Counted from the first letter of the stretch, positions 19,343-29,742 are shown. The stretch: DNA of 64,000 nucleotides from Pseudomonas chlororaphis (GCA_001023535.1 CP011020.1:2803734-2867733), one strand, 5' to 3'. Made by a program: numbers and translations. The notes: generated from the letters alone by a model not told the origin.

Positions 19343-20295
19343 TTGACCTGTCCCCCCTCGCCCGCCATCTGGCCGGCACCCCCTTGGCCGCCTGGGCCGC
19401 GATGCTGCAGACGCAACTCGACCGCAAAATGGAAAAGGGCCACGGCGACCTGGAACGCTGGCAAAGCGCCCTCGATGCCTTGCCCGTCCTGCAGCCAAGC
19501 AAAATCGACTTGCTCAACGGCCTGACGCTGGACACCGATTGCAGTGACGAAACCCGCGCGCAGATGCGTACGGCACTGATGGGCCTGTCGCCGTGGCGCA
19601 AAGGCCCGTTCGACCTGTTTGGCGTGCACGTGGACACCGAATGGCGCTCGGACTGGAAGTGGTCGCGGGTCGCGCCGCACCTTGACCTCAAGGGTAAGCG
19701 CATCCTCGACGTGGGCTGCGGCAATGGCTATTACATGTGGCGGATGCTCGGGGCCGGGGCCGACACCGTGATCGGCGTCGATCCCAACTGGCTGTTCTTC
19801 TGCCAGTTCCAGGCGGTGCAGCGCTACCTGTCGCAGCCCAATGCCTGGCACCTGCCGTTCCCGTTCGAAGACCTGCCGCCAGACCTCGAAGGGTTCGATA
19901 CGGTGTTTTCCATGGGTGTGTTCTATCACCGCCGCTCGCCGATCGAACACTTGCTGGCCCTCAAGGACTGCCTGGTCAAGGGCGGTGAACTGGTGCTCGA
20001 AACCCTGGTGATCGAAGGCGACGAACATCAGGTGCTGGTGCCCGAGGACCGCTACGCGCAGATGCGTAACGTGTGGTTCCTGCCCTCGGTGCCGGCCCTG
20101 GAACGCTGGCTGCGGCGTGCCGGGTTCAGCGACGTGCGCTGCGTGGACGTGAGCCTGACGAGCGTCGAGGAACAGCGCAGCACCGAGTGGATGAAGTACC
20201 AGTCATTGAGTGACTTCCTCGATCCTGCGGACCACGGCAAAACCATCGAAGGCCTGCCGGCGCCGATGCGGGCGGTAATTGTGGCGCGTAAATAG
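19339..20295 (+). CDS. cmoB: tRNA U34 carboxymethyltransferase CmoB
   Basis: A 318-residue enzyme transferring the carboxymethyl group of carboxy-SAM to 5-hydroxyuridine-34. It has a CmoB-specific N-terminal helical region (1-110) and a Rossmann domain with [18 protein letters not shown]. The [13 protein letters not shown] segment is conserved in the family. It starts within the cmoA stop (4-nt overlap). Confidence 0.96.
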   Translation: MIDLSPLARHLAGTPLAAWAAMLQTQLDRKMEKGHGDLERWQSALDALPVLQPSKIDLLNGLTLDTDCSDETRAQMRTALMGLSPWRKGPFDLFGVHVDTEWRSDWKWSRVAPHLDLKGKRILDVGCGNGYYMWRMLGAGADTVIGVDPNWLFFCQFQAVQRYLSQPNAWHLPFPFEDLPPDLEGFDTVFSMGVFYHRRSPIEHLLALKDCLVKGGELVLETLVIEGDEHQVLVPEDRYAQMRNVWFLPSVPALERWLRRAGFSDVRCVDVSLTSVEEQRSTEWMKYQSLSDFLDPADHGKTIEGLPAPMRAVIVARK

Positions 20296-20350
20296 ATAGA
20301 TTGTCCCCTTATGTGAGCCAGTCCATGTTCACTTTAGGGCTGCCAATCAT

Positions 20351-20482
20351 TGTGGCGAGGGAGCTTGCTCCCGCTCGGCTGCACAGCAGCCGTAAAATCC
20401 GCCAACTGGTTTTTCCTGAGGCACTGTGTTGAATGGTTTGGGGCCGCTGCGCAGCCCAGCGGGAGCAAGCTCCCTCGCCACA
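20351..20482. repeat. REPIN, family B variant
   Basis: TGTGGCGAGGGAGCTTGCTC at the left and its reverse complement at the right, each with an inner GCTGC-based hairpin. The core GGGAGCTTGCTCCC is a hybrid: family B ends (TGTGGCGAGG) with a family A-like centre (AGCTTGCTC). It lies between the convergent cmoB and tadA genes. Confidence 0.85.
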
Positions 20483-20493
20483 GGGCTATGTAT

Positions 20494-20991
20494 TCAACCT
20501 TGCGATTTGACCCTGCGCGCCTTGAAGAACTCGCTCAACACCGTGCTGCATTCCTCCGCGAGCACCCCACCCTCGAACATCACCCGATGGTTCAAGAAGC
20601 CCTGGCTGAAAAACTGCCCCTGACTCTGGACGATGCCGGCCTTGGGTTCCAGGGCGCCGTAGACGACCCGGGCGATGCGCGAGTGGACGATGAGGCCGGC
20701 GCACATGCTGCACGGCTCCAGCGTGACGTAGAGGGTGCTGCCCGGCAGGCGATAGTTGCTCACGGCCTGGGCCGCGGCACGAATGGCGACCATTTCGGCG
20801 TGGGCACTGGGGTCGTGGCCGCTGATCGGGCAGTTGAAGCCGCGCCCGATGATCTCGCCGTCCTGCACCAGCACCGCGCCCACCGGCACTTCGCCCAAGG
20901 CCGCGCCTTGGGCGGCGAGGGCCAGGGCTTCGCGCATGAAATCCTGGTCACGGCTGCGGTCGATGATCCGCGCGGGACGAATCTGGCGCAT
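20494..20991 (-). CDS. tadA: tRNA-specific adenosine deaminase TadA
   Basis: A 165-residue zinc deaminase converting A34 to inosine in tRNA-Arg(ACG). The zinc and catalytic residues are intact: His64 and Glu66 (HAE), Cys94 and Cys97 (PCSMC). The ATG at 20991 overlaps the stop of the multicopper oxidase gene by one base (TGATG), so the two are probably translated together despite unrelated roles. Confidence 0.95.
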   Translation of the reverse strand: MRQIRPARIIDRSRDQDFMREALALAAQGAALGEVPVGAVLVQDGEIIGRGFNCPISGHDPSAHAEMVAIRAAAQAVSNYRLPGSTLYVTLEPCSMCAGLIVHSRIARVVYGALEPKAGIVQSQGQFFSQGFLNHRVMFEGGVLAEECSTVLSEFFKARRVKSQG

Positions 20992-22367
20992 CACGCCACC
21001 TCGATGGCGGCCATCAGGCCGGTTTCCATGTGGTCGATCACATGGCAGTGGAACATCCATACCCCCGGATTATCCGCCACCAGCGCCACCTGGGCCCGCT
21101 CGTTCTTGCCCAGCAGGTAGGTGTCGGTGAAGTACGGGACAACCTTGTGCCGGTTGGAGGCGATCACCTTGAAGCTCATGCCGTGCAAGTGGATCGGATG
21201 CTGGTACTGGGTCATGTTCTTCAGTTCGAAAATATAGCTCTGGCCTTTTTTCAGCGTGGCAATCGGCCGGTCGGCGCAGGTCTTGTCGGTGATGTCCCAG
21301 GCCTTGCCGTTGATCTGCCACAGGCTCGGCGGCTTGCCGTTGTCCACGTTGACTGACACCGAACCGACCCATTCGAAATTGAAGTTGAGTTTCTCGGCAT
21401 TGGCCAGGTCCGGCTCGGCGACCGGGTTGGCGGGCAGCGCGGGAGGCCACTGGGTGGGCGCATCGTTGTTGGCCACCGAGCGCAAGGTGCCCAGGCGCAC
21501 CGGGCCGTTGCGCAACGACAGCTCCTCCCCGGCCGGCGGCGCCTTGATCGCCAGGCAGATGCGCATGCCCGGTCCCAGCCAGTATTCCTTGCCCAGCGGG
21601 CGCGGCTCGACGGGATTGCCGTCCAGTGCGTAGATCTGCGCTTCGGCGCCCGGAATATTGATCCGGTAGGTCAGGGTGTTATCCAGGTTGAGCAAGCGCA
21701 CCCGGGTGATCTGCCCGGCCGGCAGGTCGATGACCGCCTGCGACACGCCGTTGATGGTCGACAGCCGCCCCGCCGTTCCGCCACGGGCCGCTTCGCGGGG
21801 CACGCTGAAGGCCACGAACTCGCCCTGCTCGTCCACGTGCCAACTCTTGAGGCTCAGGGTCTGTTCGTACTTGAAGCCGGTGGGCTCGCGCTCCTCGACG
21901 ATCAACGGCCCCACGAGGCCACGACCAAGCTCCTCGCTGCTGTTGACGTGAGGGTGATACCAATAGCTGCCGGCGTCCGGCACACGGAATTTGTAATCGA
22001 AGTACTCGCCCGGCAGCACCGGCAACTGCGAGACATACGGCACGCCGTCCATCTCCAGCGGCAGGCGGATGCCGTGCCAATGGATGGTGGTGGCGACCGG
22101 CAGGTGGTTGATGAACCGCACCCGCAACCATTCACCCTGGCGTACCCGCAGCTCGGTGCCCGGCGCCGACGGGCCGAAGGCCCAGGCCTGGGTCTTGTGC
22201 CCGGCCACCAGTTCCACGTCCAGGGGCGCGGCGATCAATTCATAGTCGTGCCCAGCCTGGGCATCCGCCCGCTTGCCCAACCAATACCGCGATGCGCCTC
22301 CCGCGCCAACGCCCACGACAACAAGACCGGCCAGGCCACCGAGAATTTGGCGACGGGTAAACGACAT
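20991..22367 (-). CDS. Multicopper oxidase (Tat-exported, periplasmic)
   Basis: A 458-residue three-cupredoxin-domain oxidase. The N-terminus has a twin-arginine signal (SFTRRQILGG). The four copper-binding segments are present: HWHG, WYHPH, HPIHLHG and the C-terminal HCHVIDHMETGLM with the type 1 cysteine and methionine. The substrate could be Cu(I), Fe(II) or organic. The methionine-rich insert of CueO is not seen. The ATG at 22367 places the Tat motif next to the N-terminus; a GTG at 22379 is the alternative. The P. aeruginosa counterpart beside tadA and guaBA is annotated only as a metallo-oxidoreductase. Confidence 0.9.
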   Translation of the reverse strand: MSFTRRQILGGLAGLVVVGVGAGGASRYWLGKRADAQAGHDYELIAAPLDVELVAGHKTQAWAFGPSAPGTELRVRQGEWLRVRFINHLPVATTIHWHGIRLPLEMDGVPYVSQLPVLPGEYFDYKFRVPDAGSYWYHPHVNSSEELGRGLVGPLIVEEREPTGFKYEQTLSLKSWHVDEQGEFVAFSVPREAARGGTAGRLSTINGVSQAVIDLPAGQITRVRLLNLDNTLTYRINIPGAEAQIYALDGNPVEPRPLGKEYWLGPGMRICLAIKAPPAGEELSLRNGPVRLGTLRSVANNDAPTQWPPALPANPVAEPDLANAEKLNFNFEWVGSVSVNVDNGKPPSLWQINGKAWDITDKTCADRPIATLKKGQSYIFELKNMTQYQHPIHLHGMSFKVIASNRHKVVPYFTDTYLLGKNERAQVALVADNPGVWMFHCHVIDHMETGLMAAIEVA

Positions 22368-22492
22368 GAAGGCAACCACCTATTGAATCCGCGCGAACCG
22401 GTAGGCCCGCAAAAGGCGAATACGATACACCCGCAATTGAGAAAGATTAAGTGAAGGATTGTCGCGCAGGCCTGCCAGAGGCGACGAGAGGG

Positions 22493-22516
22493 CCTGGGGG
22501 TGCCCCTCCCCCCAGG
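22493..22516 (-). other. Strong GC hairpin after the antitoxin-like gene
   Basis: CCTGGGGG and CCCCCAGG form an 8-bp stem just past the stop at 22520. No T tract follows. It may protect the 3' end of the two-gene mRNA or act with another factor. Confidence 0.4.
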
Positions 22517-22519
22517 TTA

Positions 22520-23044
22520 TCAGCCAACCAAAGCCTCCCAGTCCTCGAAAATCATTCCTGGTAAGCGTCGGCCTTCCTTCGCAACGTTGACCTGCAAGGC
22601 TGCCAGGGCAACATCCAACACATTTTTGGTAAGCGAATAACTGCCCTTGCTCTGCAGCCAGCTCAGCACGTCCGCCAAGTGCCAGATAGACGCACTGCCC
22701 TCGTGTACGGGCGTCGGGAAGCTGCTCGGGTGGGCCAACATCAACTTGCGCATGTTCTGCCGAGACACGCCGACGATCTCGGCCACATCGGTGAGCCCGA
22801 CCAGATCAGGAGCAACCTCGATCAGCCGGGCCGCTGGTACCGCACGGCGTACGTCGCCCAAAGCGCTGAGCACGGCCTTAATCGCGTCAGGGGCATCGCG
22901 CGTGAATTCGAGAGCCAACCGTCCCGGCTGTCCTATGCCTACCAAGGCATCGTCGCAACCGGACGCACCCAGCCGCTCCAACAGTTCATCCGAGGTACGG
23001 TCGTCGTCAGCAAGCTGATATTTCAGGGTAAAGGTATATTCCAC
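22520..23044 (-). CDS. Helix-turn-helix protein, candidate antitoxin and autoregulator
   Basis: A 174-residue protein. Residues 1-80 look like a small alpha/beta domain (EYTFTLKYQL, then LLERLGASGCDDALVGIGQPG and a strand-helix LALEFTRDAPDAIKAVLSAL). An HTH of excisionase/AlpA type follows at 84-103 (LTDVAEIVGVSRQNMRKLML). The helical tail fits dimerisation. It starts at GTG 23044, preceded by GAGGAG, which lies inside the last codons of the gene upstream; the gap is 4 nt, so expression is coupled. Related pairs occur in other proteobacteria as hypothetical proteins. Antitoxin function is inferred from order, coupling and the palindrome at the promoter. Confidence 0.65.
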   Translation of the reverse strand: MEYTFTLKYQLADDDRTSDELLERLGASGCDDALVGIGQPGRLALEFTRDAPDAIKAVLSALGDVRRAVPAARLIEVAPDLVGLTDVAEIVGVSRQNMRKLMLAHPSSFPTPVHEGSASIWHLADVLSWLQSKGSYSLTKNVLDVALAALQVNVAKEGRRLPGMIFEDWEALVG

Positions 23045-23048
23045 TGTC

Positions 23049-23324
23049 TTACTCCTCAGCATCGTCATCAGCCTCGCAACGACTGCGATGGGTCGTGCAA
23101 TTGTCTACAACGCGTTGTAGCGCTCGCGCATGATTGCCAGGGTTTCTCGGCGAGCTCCATATCGATGTGATGCAGAACTCACCGCAACGGCACGCTTCGT
23201 CGTTATACGGACAATAAGCGCGTCCCCAGGCATGACTGCCGCCGACCTCTATGCGCCACCCCCACGCTTCGGCATGCCTCAGCGCGTCTTCAACCTCTTT
23301 TTTCGGATGCGAGGGACGAATCAT
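23049..23324 (-). CDS. Small HicA-like protein, candidate toxin
   Basis: A 91-residue protein with an N-terminal helix (KKEVEDALRHAEAWGW), a strand with GGSHAWG (His31) and a later helix (PGNHARALQRVVDNC). The GSH in the second strand and the helix-strand order recall HicA mRNA interferases, which use such a histidine. Four cysteines close together (38, 45, 47, 51) could hold a metal, which is not a HicA feature. The ATG at 23324 follows GGTGAG; there is no later in-frame ATG near the N-terminus. It precedes the HTH gene by 4 nt, the toxin-first order of hicAB. The toxin role is inference. Confidence 0.6.
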   Translation of the reverse strand: MIRPSHPKKEVEDALRHAEAWGWRIEVGGSHAWGRAYCPYNDEACRCGEFCITSIWSSPRNPGNHARALQRVVDNCTTHRSRCEADDDAEE

Positions 23325-23335
23325 CAAGGCTCACC

Positions 23336-23373
23336 AGTATTCGCATGGCCTGCCTGGTTGTCAAATGACAACC
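23336..23373 (-). promoter_or_regulatory. Promoter with palindromic operator of the toxin-antitoxin-like pair
   Basis: A perfect 18-nt palindrome, GGTTGTCA-TT-TGACAACC, occupies 23356-23373. On the minus strand it contains TTGACA (23359-23364), which with AATACT (23336-23341) and a 17-nt spacer makes a plausible sigma-70 promoter. A dimeric regulator bound to the palindrome would cover the -35. The predicted start site falls only a few bases before the ATG at 23324, so the message would be nearly leaderless, unless a second promoter lies further upstream. Confidence 0.6.
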
Positions 23374-23507
23374 TTATCCTTCCTTGGAGGATAGGCATTC
23401 CCGGCGCAACGCTGAGGGCCGAATCGTAGCGAAAGGTGACAGTGCCGGACGGCTTCTGCGTCGAGGGCCAAAACAGCGCAAGGGAAAAACGGCAAGGGCA
23501 TCAAAAC

Positions 23508-23540
23508 AAAAGCCCTGCAGAGATTATCCACAGGGCTTTT
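23508..23540 (-). terminator. Terminator of the DUF6632-like gene
   Basis: The arms AAAAGCCCTG and CAGGGCTTTT form a 10-bp stem with a 13-nt loop, followed on the minus strand by GTTTTG. It isolates the two-gene module from the gene upstream. Confidence 0.75.
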
Positions 23541-23562
23541 CAGATGCTCCGCGACGCAAGGA

Positions 23563-23970
23563 TCACCCCGCCAACAACCGCGCCTTCTCCCCACGGGGTG
23601 TGAAGAACGCCAGCGCCGCCGCGACGACGAACAGCGCGGGCACGTCGCCGAGCAGATGGCCGTAATGGCTCATGCCGTCCATGCCGACGCCAAAGGACTG
23701 CACGGCCATGATCGCGCCATGCACGATGCTCGACCACACCGTAAACCAGATCAGGCTCAAGTGCCTCATCGGATCACGCGAAGCCCTGAGCAGGAACACA
23801 CCTAGCGTGGCATAGAGGCCCACGATCATCAGCGGATAGTCGGAATAGCCGCTGTGCCACGTCCAACCGGACGGCCACAGGATCATCAGCGGCCAGATCG
23901 CAAACACGGAGATCAGGCCCACCCCGATCAAAACCATGCGCAAGGCGGCGAGTTTTTGGGTGTCGTTCAT
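23563..23970 (-). CDS. DUF6632-like four-helix membrane protein
   Basis: A 135-residue protein with four hydrophobic helices (about 10-30, 45-62, 75-95 and 105-122). Conserved-looking features are WPSGWTWHSG after helix 1, MIVGLYATLGVFLLRASRDP in helix 2, and the histidine of the third helix (SSIVHGAIMAVQ). The GHLLGDVPAL segment precedes helix 4. It matches my memory of DUF6632, a family without known function. A strong AAGGAGAGCGCC precedes the ATG. It is a single gene closed by its own terminator; a -10-like TATACT lies at 24020-24025. Confidence 0.7.
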   Translation of the reverse strand: MNDTQKLAALRMVLIGVGLISVFAIWPLMILWPSGWTWHSGYSDYPLMIVGLYATLGVFLLRASRDPMRHLSLIWFTVWSSIVHGAIMAVQSFGVGMDGMSHYGHLLGDVPALFVVAAALAFFTPRGEKARLLAG

Positions 23971-24060
23971 GGCGCTCTCCTTATTGCGGCGCAGCGGGCG
24001 CCGAAACGGGACGCGGTTGAGTATAGAAGGCCCCTTGGTTTGTAGTGCGTCGCTGAAACA

Positions 24061-24096
24061 AAAAAGCCGCGTGAATGCAGGTTCACACGGCTTTTT
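24061..24096. terminator. Bidirectional terminator in a divergent gap
   Basis: A 15-bp stem with one mismatch (AAAAAGCCGCGTGAA against TTCACACGGCTTTTT) and a 6-nt loop, T-rich on both strands. The genes on either side are transcribed away from it, so it ends no annotated gene. The 303-nt gap 23971-24273 holds nothing else except the -10-like element at 24020. Confidence 0.75.
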
Positions 24097-24273
24097 ATTT
24101 GCCGTTTATCGGCTACGGAACGAAATCAAAGTGCCATCACTCATAGAGACTGAAGAAACCCGAGGATCAGCCGACACGATCCTATAAGAGCAGTGTTTAG
24201 CCCTGCTTGGCCCAGGCTGGAAAGGATAACCCGTTCGGTTATTCATCTGGTTGTATTCTCAGAGCGTCGCCTG

Positions 24274-26220
24274 ATGAAAAAAACCCTGCTCGGCATGCGA
24301 GCGTTGATGTCCGTTCCCAAGGACAATCCCGGTCTGGTCAAGGCGCAATACATCGCGCTGTCTCGCCAGTTGCCCATGATGTATTTCATCCTGCTGACCA
24401 ATACCCTGATGCTGGCGGGCACCCACTTTGCGGTCGCGCCGCGCTGGCTGGTGGTGTATTGCCCGTTGATCATGAGTTTGTTCGGCGTGATTCGTGCGGT
24501 GGAATGGATACGCACACGCAAGCAGACGCGCAGCCCGGCGCAGATGCTCACGGAGCTCAAGCGCACCAACATGCTCGCACCCTTTGTCGCCGTGGCGTTC
24601 ACTGCCTGGTCACTGGCGCTGTTTCCCTACGGCACGAGCTATACCCAGGCGCATGTCGCCTTTTACATGGCGATCACCGTCATCGGCTGCATTTTTTGCA
24701 TGATGCACCTGCTGCCAGCAGCCCTGGCCACCACAGCCGTGGTCAACACCGCCTTCGTGGTGTTCTTCGCCTCCACCAATATCATTACCTTCATTGCCAC
24801 TGCGATTGACGTCCTGCTGGTGTCCATCGCCATGCTGATCATTCTCAAGGCACAGTACGCCGACTTCACCCGACTGGTGAACATGCAGGCGCATACGGCA
24901 AAACTCAGCGAGGAAAACCTTCAACTGGCCAATCAGGACAGCCTGACCGGCCTGGCCAATCGGCGGCAGTTCTTTTCCCGCCTCGATACGCTGCTGTCCC
25001 GCGCCAGCGAGCAGGCGATTCGCCTGCCCGTGGGGCTGATCGATCTGGATGGTTTCAAGCCGGTCAACGATCTGTATGGCCATAGCATTGGCGACAAGCT
25101 GCTCTATCAGGTGGGTCAGCGCCTGACCGGGCTGCTCGATGAAGATGTACACCTGGCCCGGCTGGGGGGTGACGAGTTCGGCCTGATCATCACTCGGGTC
25201 ATGAGCGATGACCAATTGCGGGTGTTTGGCGAGAAAATCTGCGCCAGCATGCGCGAGCCGTTTCTGCTGGTGGACATCCCTATTCAGATCAGCGCGTCAC
25301 TGGGCATCGCCACCTTCCCGGATCAGGCATCCAGCGCCACCCAAGTGTATGAATACGCCGACTATGCCTTGTATCAGAGCAAGCGCCACCGTCCCGGCAC
25401 GGTCTGCCTGTTCAGCGCGGCTCATCGCCAGCAGCTCAATCGCGAAGGGTTGACCGAACAGGCCCTGCGCAGGGCCGATCTGGAGGGTGAGTTTAACGTG
25501 GTATTCCAGCCCATCATGGATATTCGCAGTGAGCAAACCGCCGCGTTCGAGGCACTGGCACGCTGGGAAAGCCCAGAGTTGGGTAACGTGCCGCCCAGTG
25601 AGTTCATCCCGATTGCCGAGCGCGTCGGCATGGTCAATCGCCTCACGGTGCCGTTGCTGAGCAAGGCGCTGGACGCGGCCGCAAGCTGGCCCGCGGGGAT
25701 GCGCCTGTCATTCAACCTGTCCGCCCACGACTGTGGTTCGGAGGACGCCGCCCAGCAGATCGTCGAGCTGATCAAGAGCAGCCGGTTCGACCCGGCCTGT
25801 CTCGATTTGGAAATCACCGAAACCGCGGCCATCCAGGATCTACCGCAGACCCAGCGAGCGATCGGCCGTTTTCGCGAACTGGGCTGCGGCATCTCCCTCG
25901 ACGATTTCGGCACCGGCTATTCCAGCCTGAGCCAGATCCACGCGCTGTCGCTGACCAAACTGAAGGTGGACCGCACCTTCGTCACCAACATCCACCTCGA
26001 CCCGGCCAGCTTCAAGATCGTCAAGTCGCTGATTGCCATGTGCCAGGACATGCAGCTGGAATGCATCGTCGAAGGCGTGGAAACCGCCGCAGAACTCGAC
26101 GCCCTGAAAAACCTCGGCTGCGCCTGGGCCCAGGGCTACCTATTCTCCAAACCCATGCGCGCCAGCGACATCAGCGCCTGGCTTGAAGGCGAAAAAATGA
26201 CCAAGGTGCAAGCGGTTTAA
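24274..26220 (+). CDS. Membrane GGDEF-EAL protein (cyclic di-GMP turnover)
   Basis: A 648-residue protein. Five to six membrane helices occupy residues about 35-200. A GGDEF domain follows with the active-site GGDEF at 298-302, then an EAL domain with EAL at 426-428. The EAL catalytic set looks complete: the asparagine of SFNLSAHD, LEITE, LDDFGTGYSSL, LKVDRTF, VEGVET and QGYLFSKP. The GGDEF signature is intact, but no RxxD inhibitory site precedes it, so product inhibition is not expected. It could be bifunctional or act mainly as a phosphodiesterase. The ATG at 24274 is a best guess; upstream frame to 24193 and a later ATG at 24295 are possible. Confidence 0.88.
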   Translation: MKKTLLGMRALMSVPKDNPGLVKAQYIALSRQLPMMYFILLTNTLMLAGTHFAVAPRWLVVYCPLIMSLFGVIRAVEWIRTRKQTRSPAQMLTELKRTNMLAPFVAVAFTAWSLALFPYGTSYTQAHVAFYMAITVIGCIFCMMHLLPAALATTAVVNTAFVVFFASTNIITFIATAIDVLLVSIAMLIILKAQYADFTRLVNMQAHTAKLSEENLQLANQDSLTGLANRRQFFSRLDTLLSRASEQAIRLPVGLIDLDGFKPVNDLYGHSIGDKLLYQVGQRLTGLLDEDVHLARLGGDEFGLIITRVMSDDQLRVFGEKICASMREPFLLVDIPIQISASLGIATFPDQASSATQVYEYADYALYQSKRHRPGTVCLFSAAHRQQLNREGLTEQALRRADLEGEFNVVFQPIMDIRSEQTAAFEALARWESPELGNVPPSEFIPIAERVGMVNRLTVPLLSKALDAAASWPAGMRLSFNLSAHDCGSEDAAQQIVELIKSSRFDPACLDLEITETAAIQDLPQTQRAIGRFRELGCGISLDDFGTGYSSLSQIHALSLTKLKVDRTFVTNIHLDPASFKIVKSLIAMCQDMQLECIVEGVETAAELDALKNLGCAWAQGYLFSKPMRASDISAWLEGEKMTKVQAV

Positions 26221-26247
26221 TCCGCCGCCAGGGCAAGGCGCAATTAG

Positions 26248-26276
26248 CCGAAAGCCCGCAATTACGCGGGCTTTCG
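26248..26276. terminator. Shared bidirectional terminator (GGDEF-EAL gene and guaA)
   Basis: A perfect 12-bp stem, CCGAAAGCCCGC / GCGGGCTTTCGG, with a 5-nt loop between two convergent genes. The T tract is short on both strands. Confidence 0.7.
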
Positions 26277-26320
26277 GTGTGTTTCCTACCACTTGATGCC
26301 GGGCAGTGCCGGACGCGGGA

Positions 26321-27898
26321 TCATTCCCACTCAATCGTCGCCGGCGGCTTGCTCGACACGTCATAGGTGACGCGGGAGATGCCGTCGATTTCGTTGATGA
26401 TGCGTCCGGACACGGTTTCCAGCAGCTCGTACGGCAGGTGTGCCCAGCGAGCGGTCATGAAGTCGATGGTTTCCACGGCGCGCAAGGCCACGACCCAGGC
26501 GTAGCGACGGCCATCGCCGACCACGCCCACCGATTTCACCGGCTGGAACACCACGAAGGCCTGGCTGACCTTGTGGTACCAGTCGGCCTTGCGCAGTTCT
26601 TCGATGAAGATGTGGTCGGCGCGGCGCAGCAGGTCGGCGTATTCCTTCTTCACTTCACCAAGGATCCGCACGCCCAGGCCCGGGCCCGGGAATGGGTGGC
26701 GGTAGACCATGTCGTAAGGCAGGCCCAGTTCCAGGCCGAGGCGACGGACCTCGTCCTTGAACAACTCGCGCAGCGGCTCGACCAGCTTGAGGTTCATTTC
26801 TTCCGGCAGGCCACCGACGTTGTGGTGGGACTTGATCACGTGGGCCTTGCCGCTCTTGGCGCCGGCCGACTCGATCACGTCGGGGTAGATGGTGCCCTGG
26901 GCCAGGTACTTGATGTTGTCCAACTTGCAGGATTCGGCGTCGAACACGTCGATGAAGGTGCGACCGATGATCTTGCGCTTCTTCTCCGGATCGGACTCAC
27001 CGGCCAGGTTGGTCAGGAACTGTTCTTCGGCATTGGCGCGGATCACCTTGACTCCCATGTTCTCGGCGAACATGGCCATCACTTGCTCGCCTTCGTGCAG
27101 GCGCAGCAGGCCGTTGTCGACGAAGACGCAGGTCAGTTGATCACCGATGGCCTTGTGCAGCAGCGCCGCGACCACCGAGGAGTCCACGCCGCCGGACAGG
27201 CCCAGCAGCACGTTGTCGGTACCGACCTGGGCACGCACCTGGGCAATGGCGTCTTCGGCGATCTTCGACGGCGTCCACAGGGCTTCGCACTCGCAGATGT
27301 CGAGGATGAAGCGCGACAGGATACGACCGCCCTGCTTGGTGTGGGTCACTTCCGGGTGGAACTGCACGCCGTAGTAGCGGCGTTCGTCGCTGAACATGCC
27401 GGCAATCGGGCAGCTCGGCGTGCTGGCCAGGATGTGGAAGTCTTCCGGCATCCGGGTGACCTTGTCACCGTGGCTCATCCACACGTCCAGGCCGAACAGG
27501 CCGTCGGCGTCGACATGGTCTTCGATACCGTCGAGCAGGCGGCTCTTGCCGACCACATCGACGCGGGCATAACCGAACTCACGCAGGTCGGAACCTTCGA
27601 CCTTGCCGCCGAGTTGCTCGGCCATGGTCTGCATGCCGTAGCAGATGCCGAAGACCGGCACGCCCAGGTCAAACACCGCCTGCGGGCAGCGCGGGCTGTT
27701 GGCTTCGTGCACGGACTCGGGACCGCCGGCGAGGATGACGCCTTTGGGAGCGAACTCGCGAATCGCTTCGTCATCCATGTCGAACGGGTGCAATTCGCAG
27801 TACACGCCGATTTCACGCACGCGGCGGGCAATCAGCTGGGTGTACTGGGAACCGAAGTCGAGGATCAGGATGCGGTGAGCGTGAATGTCGAGGGCCAT
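26321..27898 (-). CDS. guaA: GMP synthase (glutamine-hydrolysing)
   Basis: A 525-residue enzyme converting XMP to GMP. It has an N-terminal class I glutamine amidotransferase (residues 8-200) with nucleophile cysteine in FGICYGMQ and its histidine in GVQFHPEV; an ATP pyrophosphatase domain with the PP-loop [10 protein letters not shown]; and a C-terminal dimerisation domain ending in PPATIEWE. It follows guaB by 79 nt in the same direction, the usual guaBA operon. Confidence 0.98.
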   Translation of the reverse strand: MALDIHAHRILILDFGSQYTQLIARRVREIGVYCELHPFDMDDEAIREFAPKGVILAGGPESVHEANSPRCPQAVFDLGVPVFGICYGMQTMAEQLGGKVEGSDLREFGYARVDVVGKSRLLDGIEDHVDADGLFGLDVWMSHGDKVTRMPEDFHILASTPSCPIAGMFSDERRYYGVQFHPEVTHTKQGGRILSRFILDICECEALWTPSKIAEDAIAQVRAQVGTDNVLLGLSGGVDSSVVAALLHKAIGDQLTCVFVDNGLLRLHEGEQVMAMFAENMGVKVIRANAEEQFLTNLAGESDPEKKRKIIGRTFIDVFDAESCKLDNIKYLAQGTIYPDVIESAGAKSGKAHVIKSHHNVGGLPEEMNLKLVEPLRELFKDEVRRLGLELGLPYDMVYRHPFPGPGLGVRILGEVKKEYADLLRRADHIFIEELRKADWYHKVSQAFVVFQPVKSVGVVGDGRRYAWVVALRAVETIDFMTARWAHLPYELLETVSGRIINEIDGISRVTYDVSSKPPATIEWE

Positions 27899-27931
27899 GA
27901 CTCATTCTCATGTAGTGAATCAGAAACAACT

Positions 27932-27953
27932 CGGGGCTGAATGAACAGCCCCG
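27932..27953 (-). other. Hairpin in the guaB-guaA spacer
   Basis: CGGGGCTG and CAGCCCCG form an 8-bp stem with a 6-nt loop between the two genes of the operon. On the minus strand GAGTTGTTTC follows. It might reduce read-through into guaA. Confidence 0.4.
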
Positions 27954-27977
27954 GTGATTAACGTTTTGCTGGAAGCC

Positions 27978-29525
<1,548 letters not shown>

Positions 29526-29587
29526 CTATTATTGCCGGGGTGATTGATGGGTGAAAACACACTGCTCCCGGCTGTACTCCGAACCGC

Positions 29588-29718
29588 GTGGCGAGGGGAT
29601 TTATCCCCGCTGGACTGCATAGCAGTCCCAAAAACAGTCGGCTCAATATGCCTGATGTACCGCATGGCCTGGGTTTAGGGCCGCTTCGCGCCCCAGCGGG
29701 GATGAATCCCCTCGCCAC
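29588..29718. repeat. REPIN, family B
   Basis: GTGGCGAGGGGATTTATCCC at the left is mirrored on the right (with GATGAATCCCC, one change). Inner hairpin arms built on GGACTGC/GCAGTCC and GGGCCGC are present. It fills most of the 295-nt gap between guaB and the next gene. Confidence 0.85.
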
Positions 29719-29742
29719 AAAAGCAATCTCCAGTGCCCCTCT

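Noticed and set aside
23936..24187. An 83-codon plus-strand frame in the divergent gap
   Set aside because: It starts inside the DUF6632-like gene on the other strand and runs through the terminator hairpin; no supporting ribosome site.
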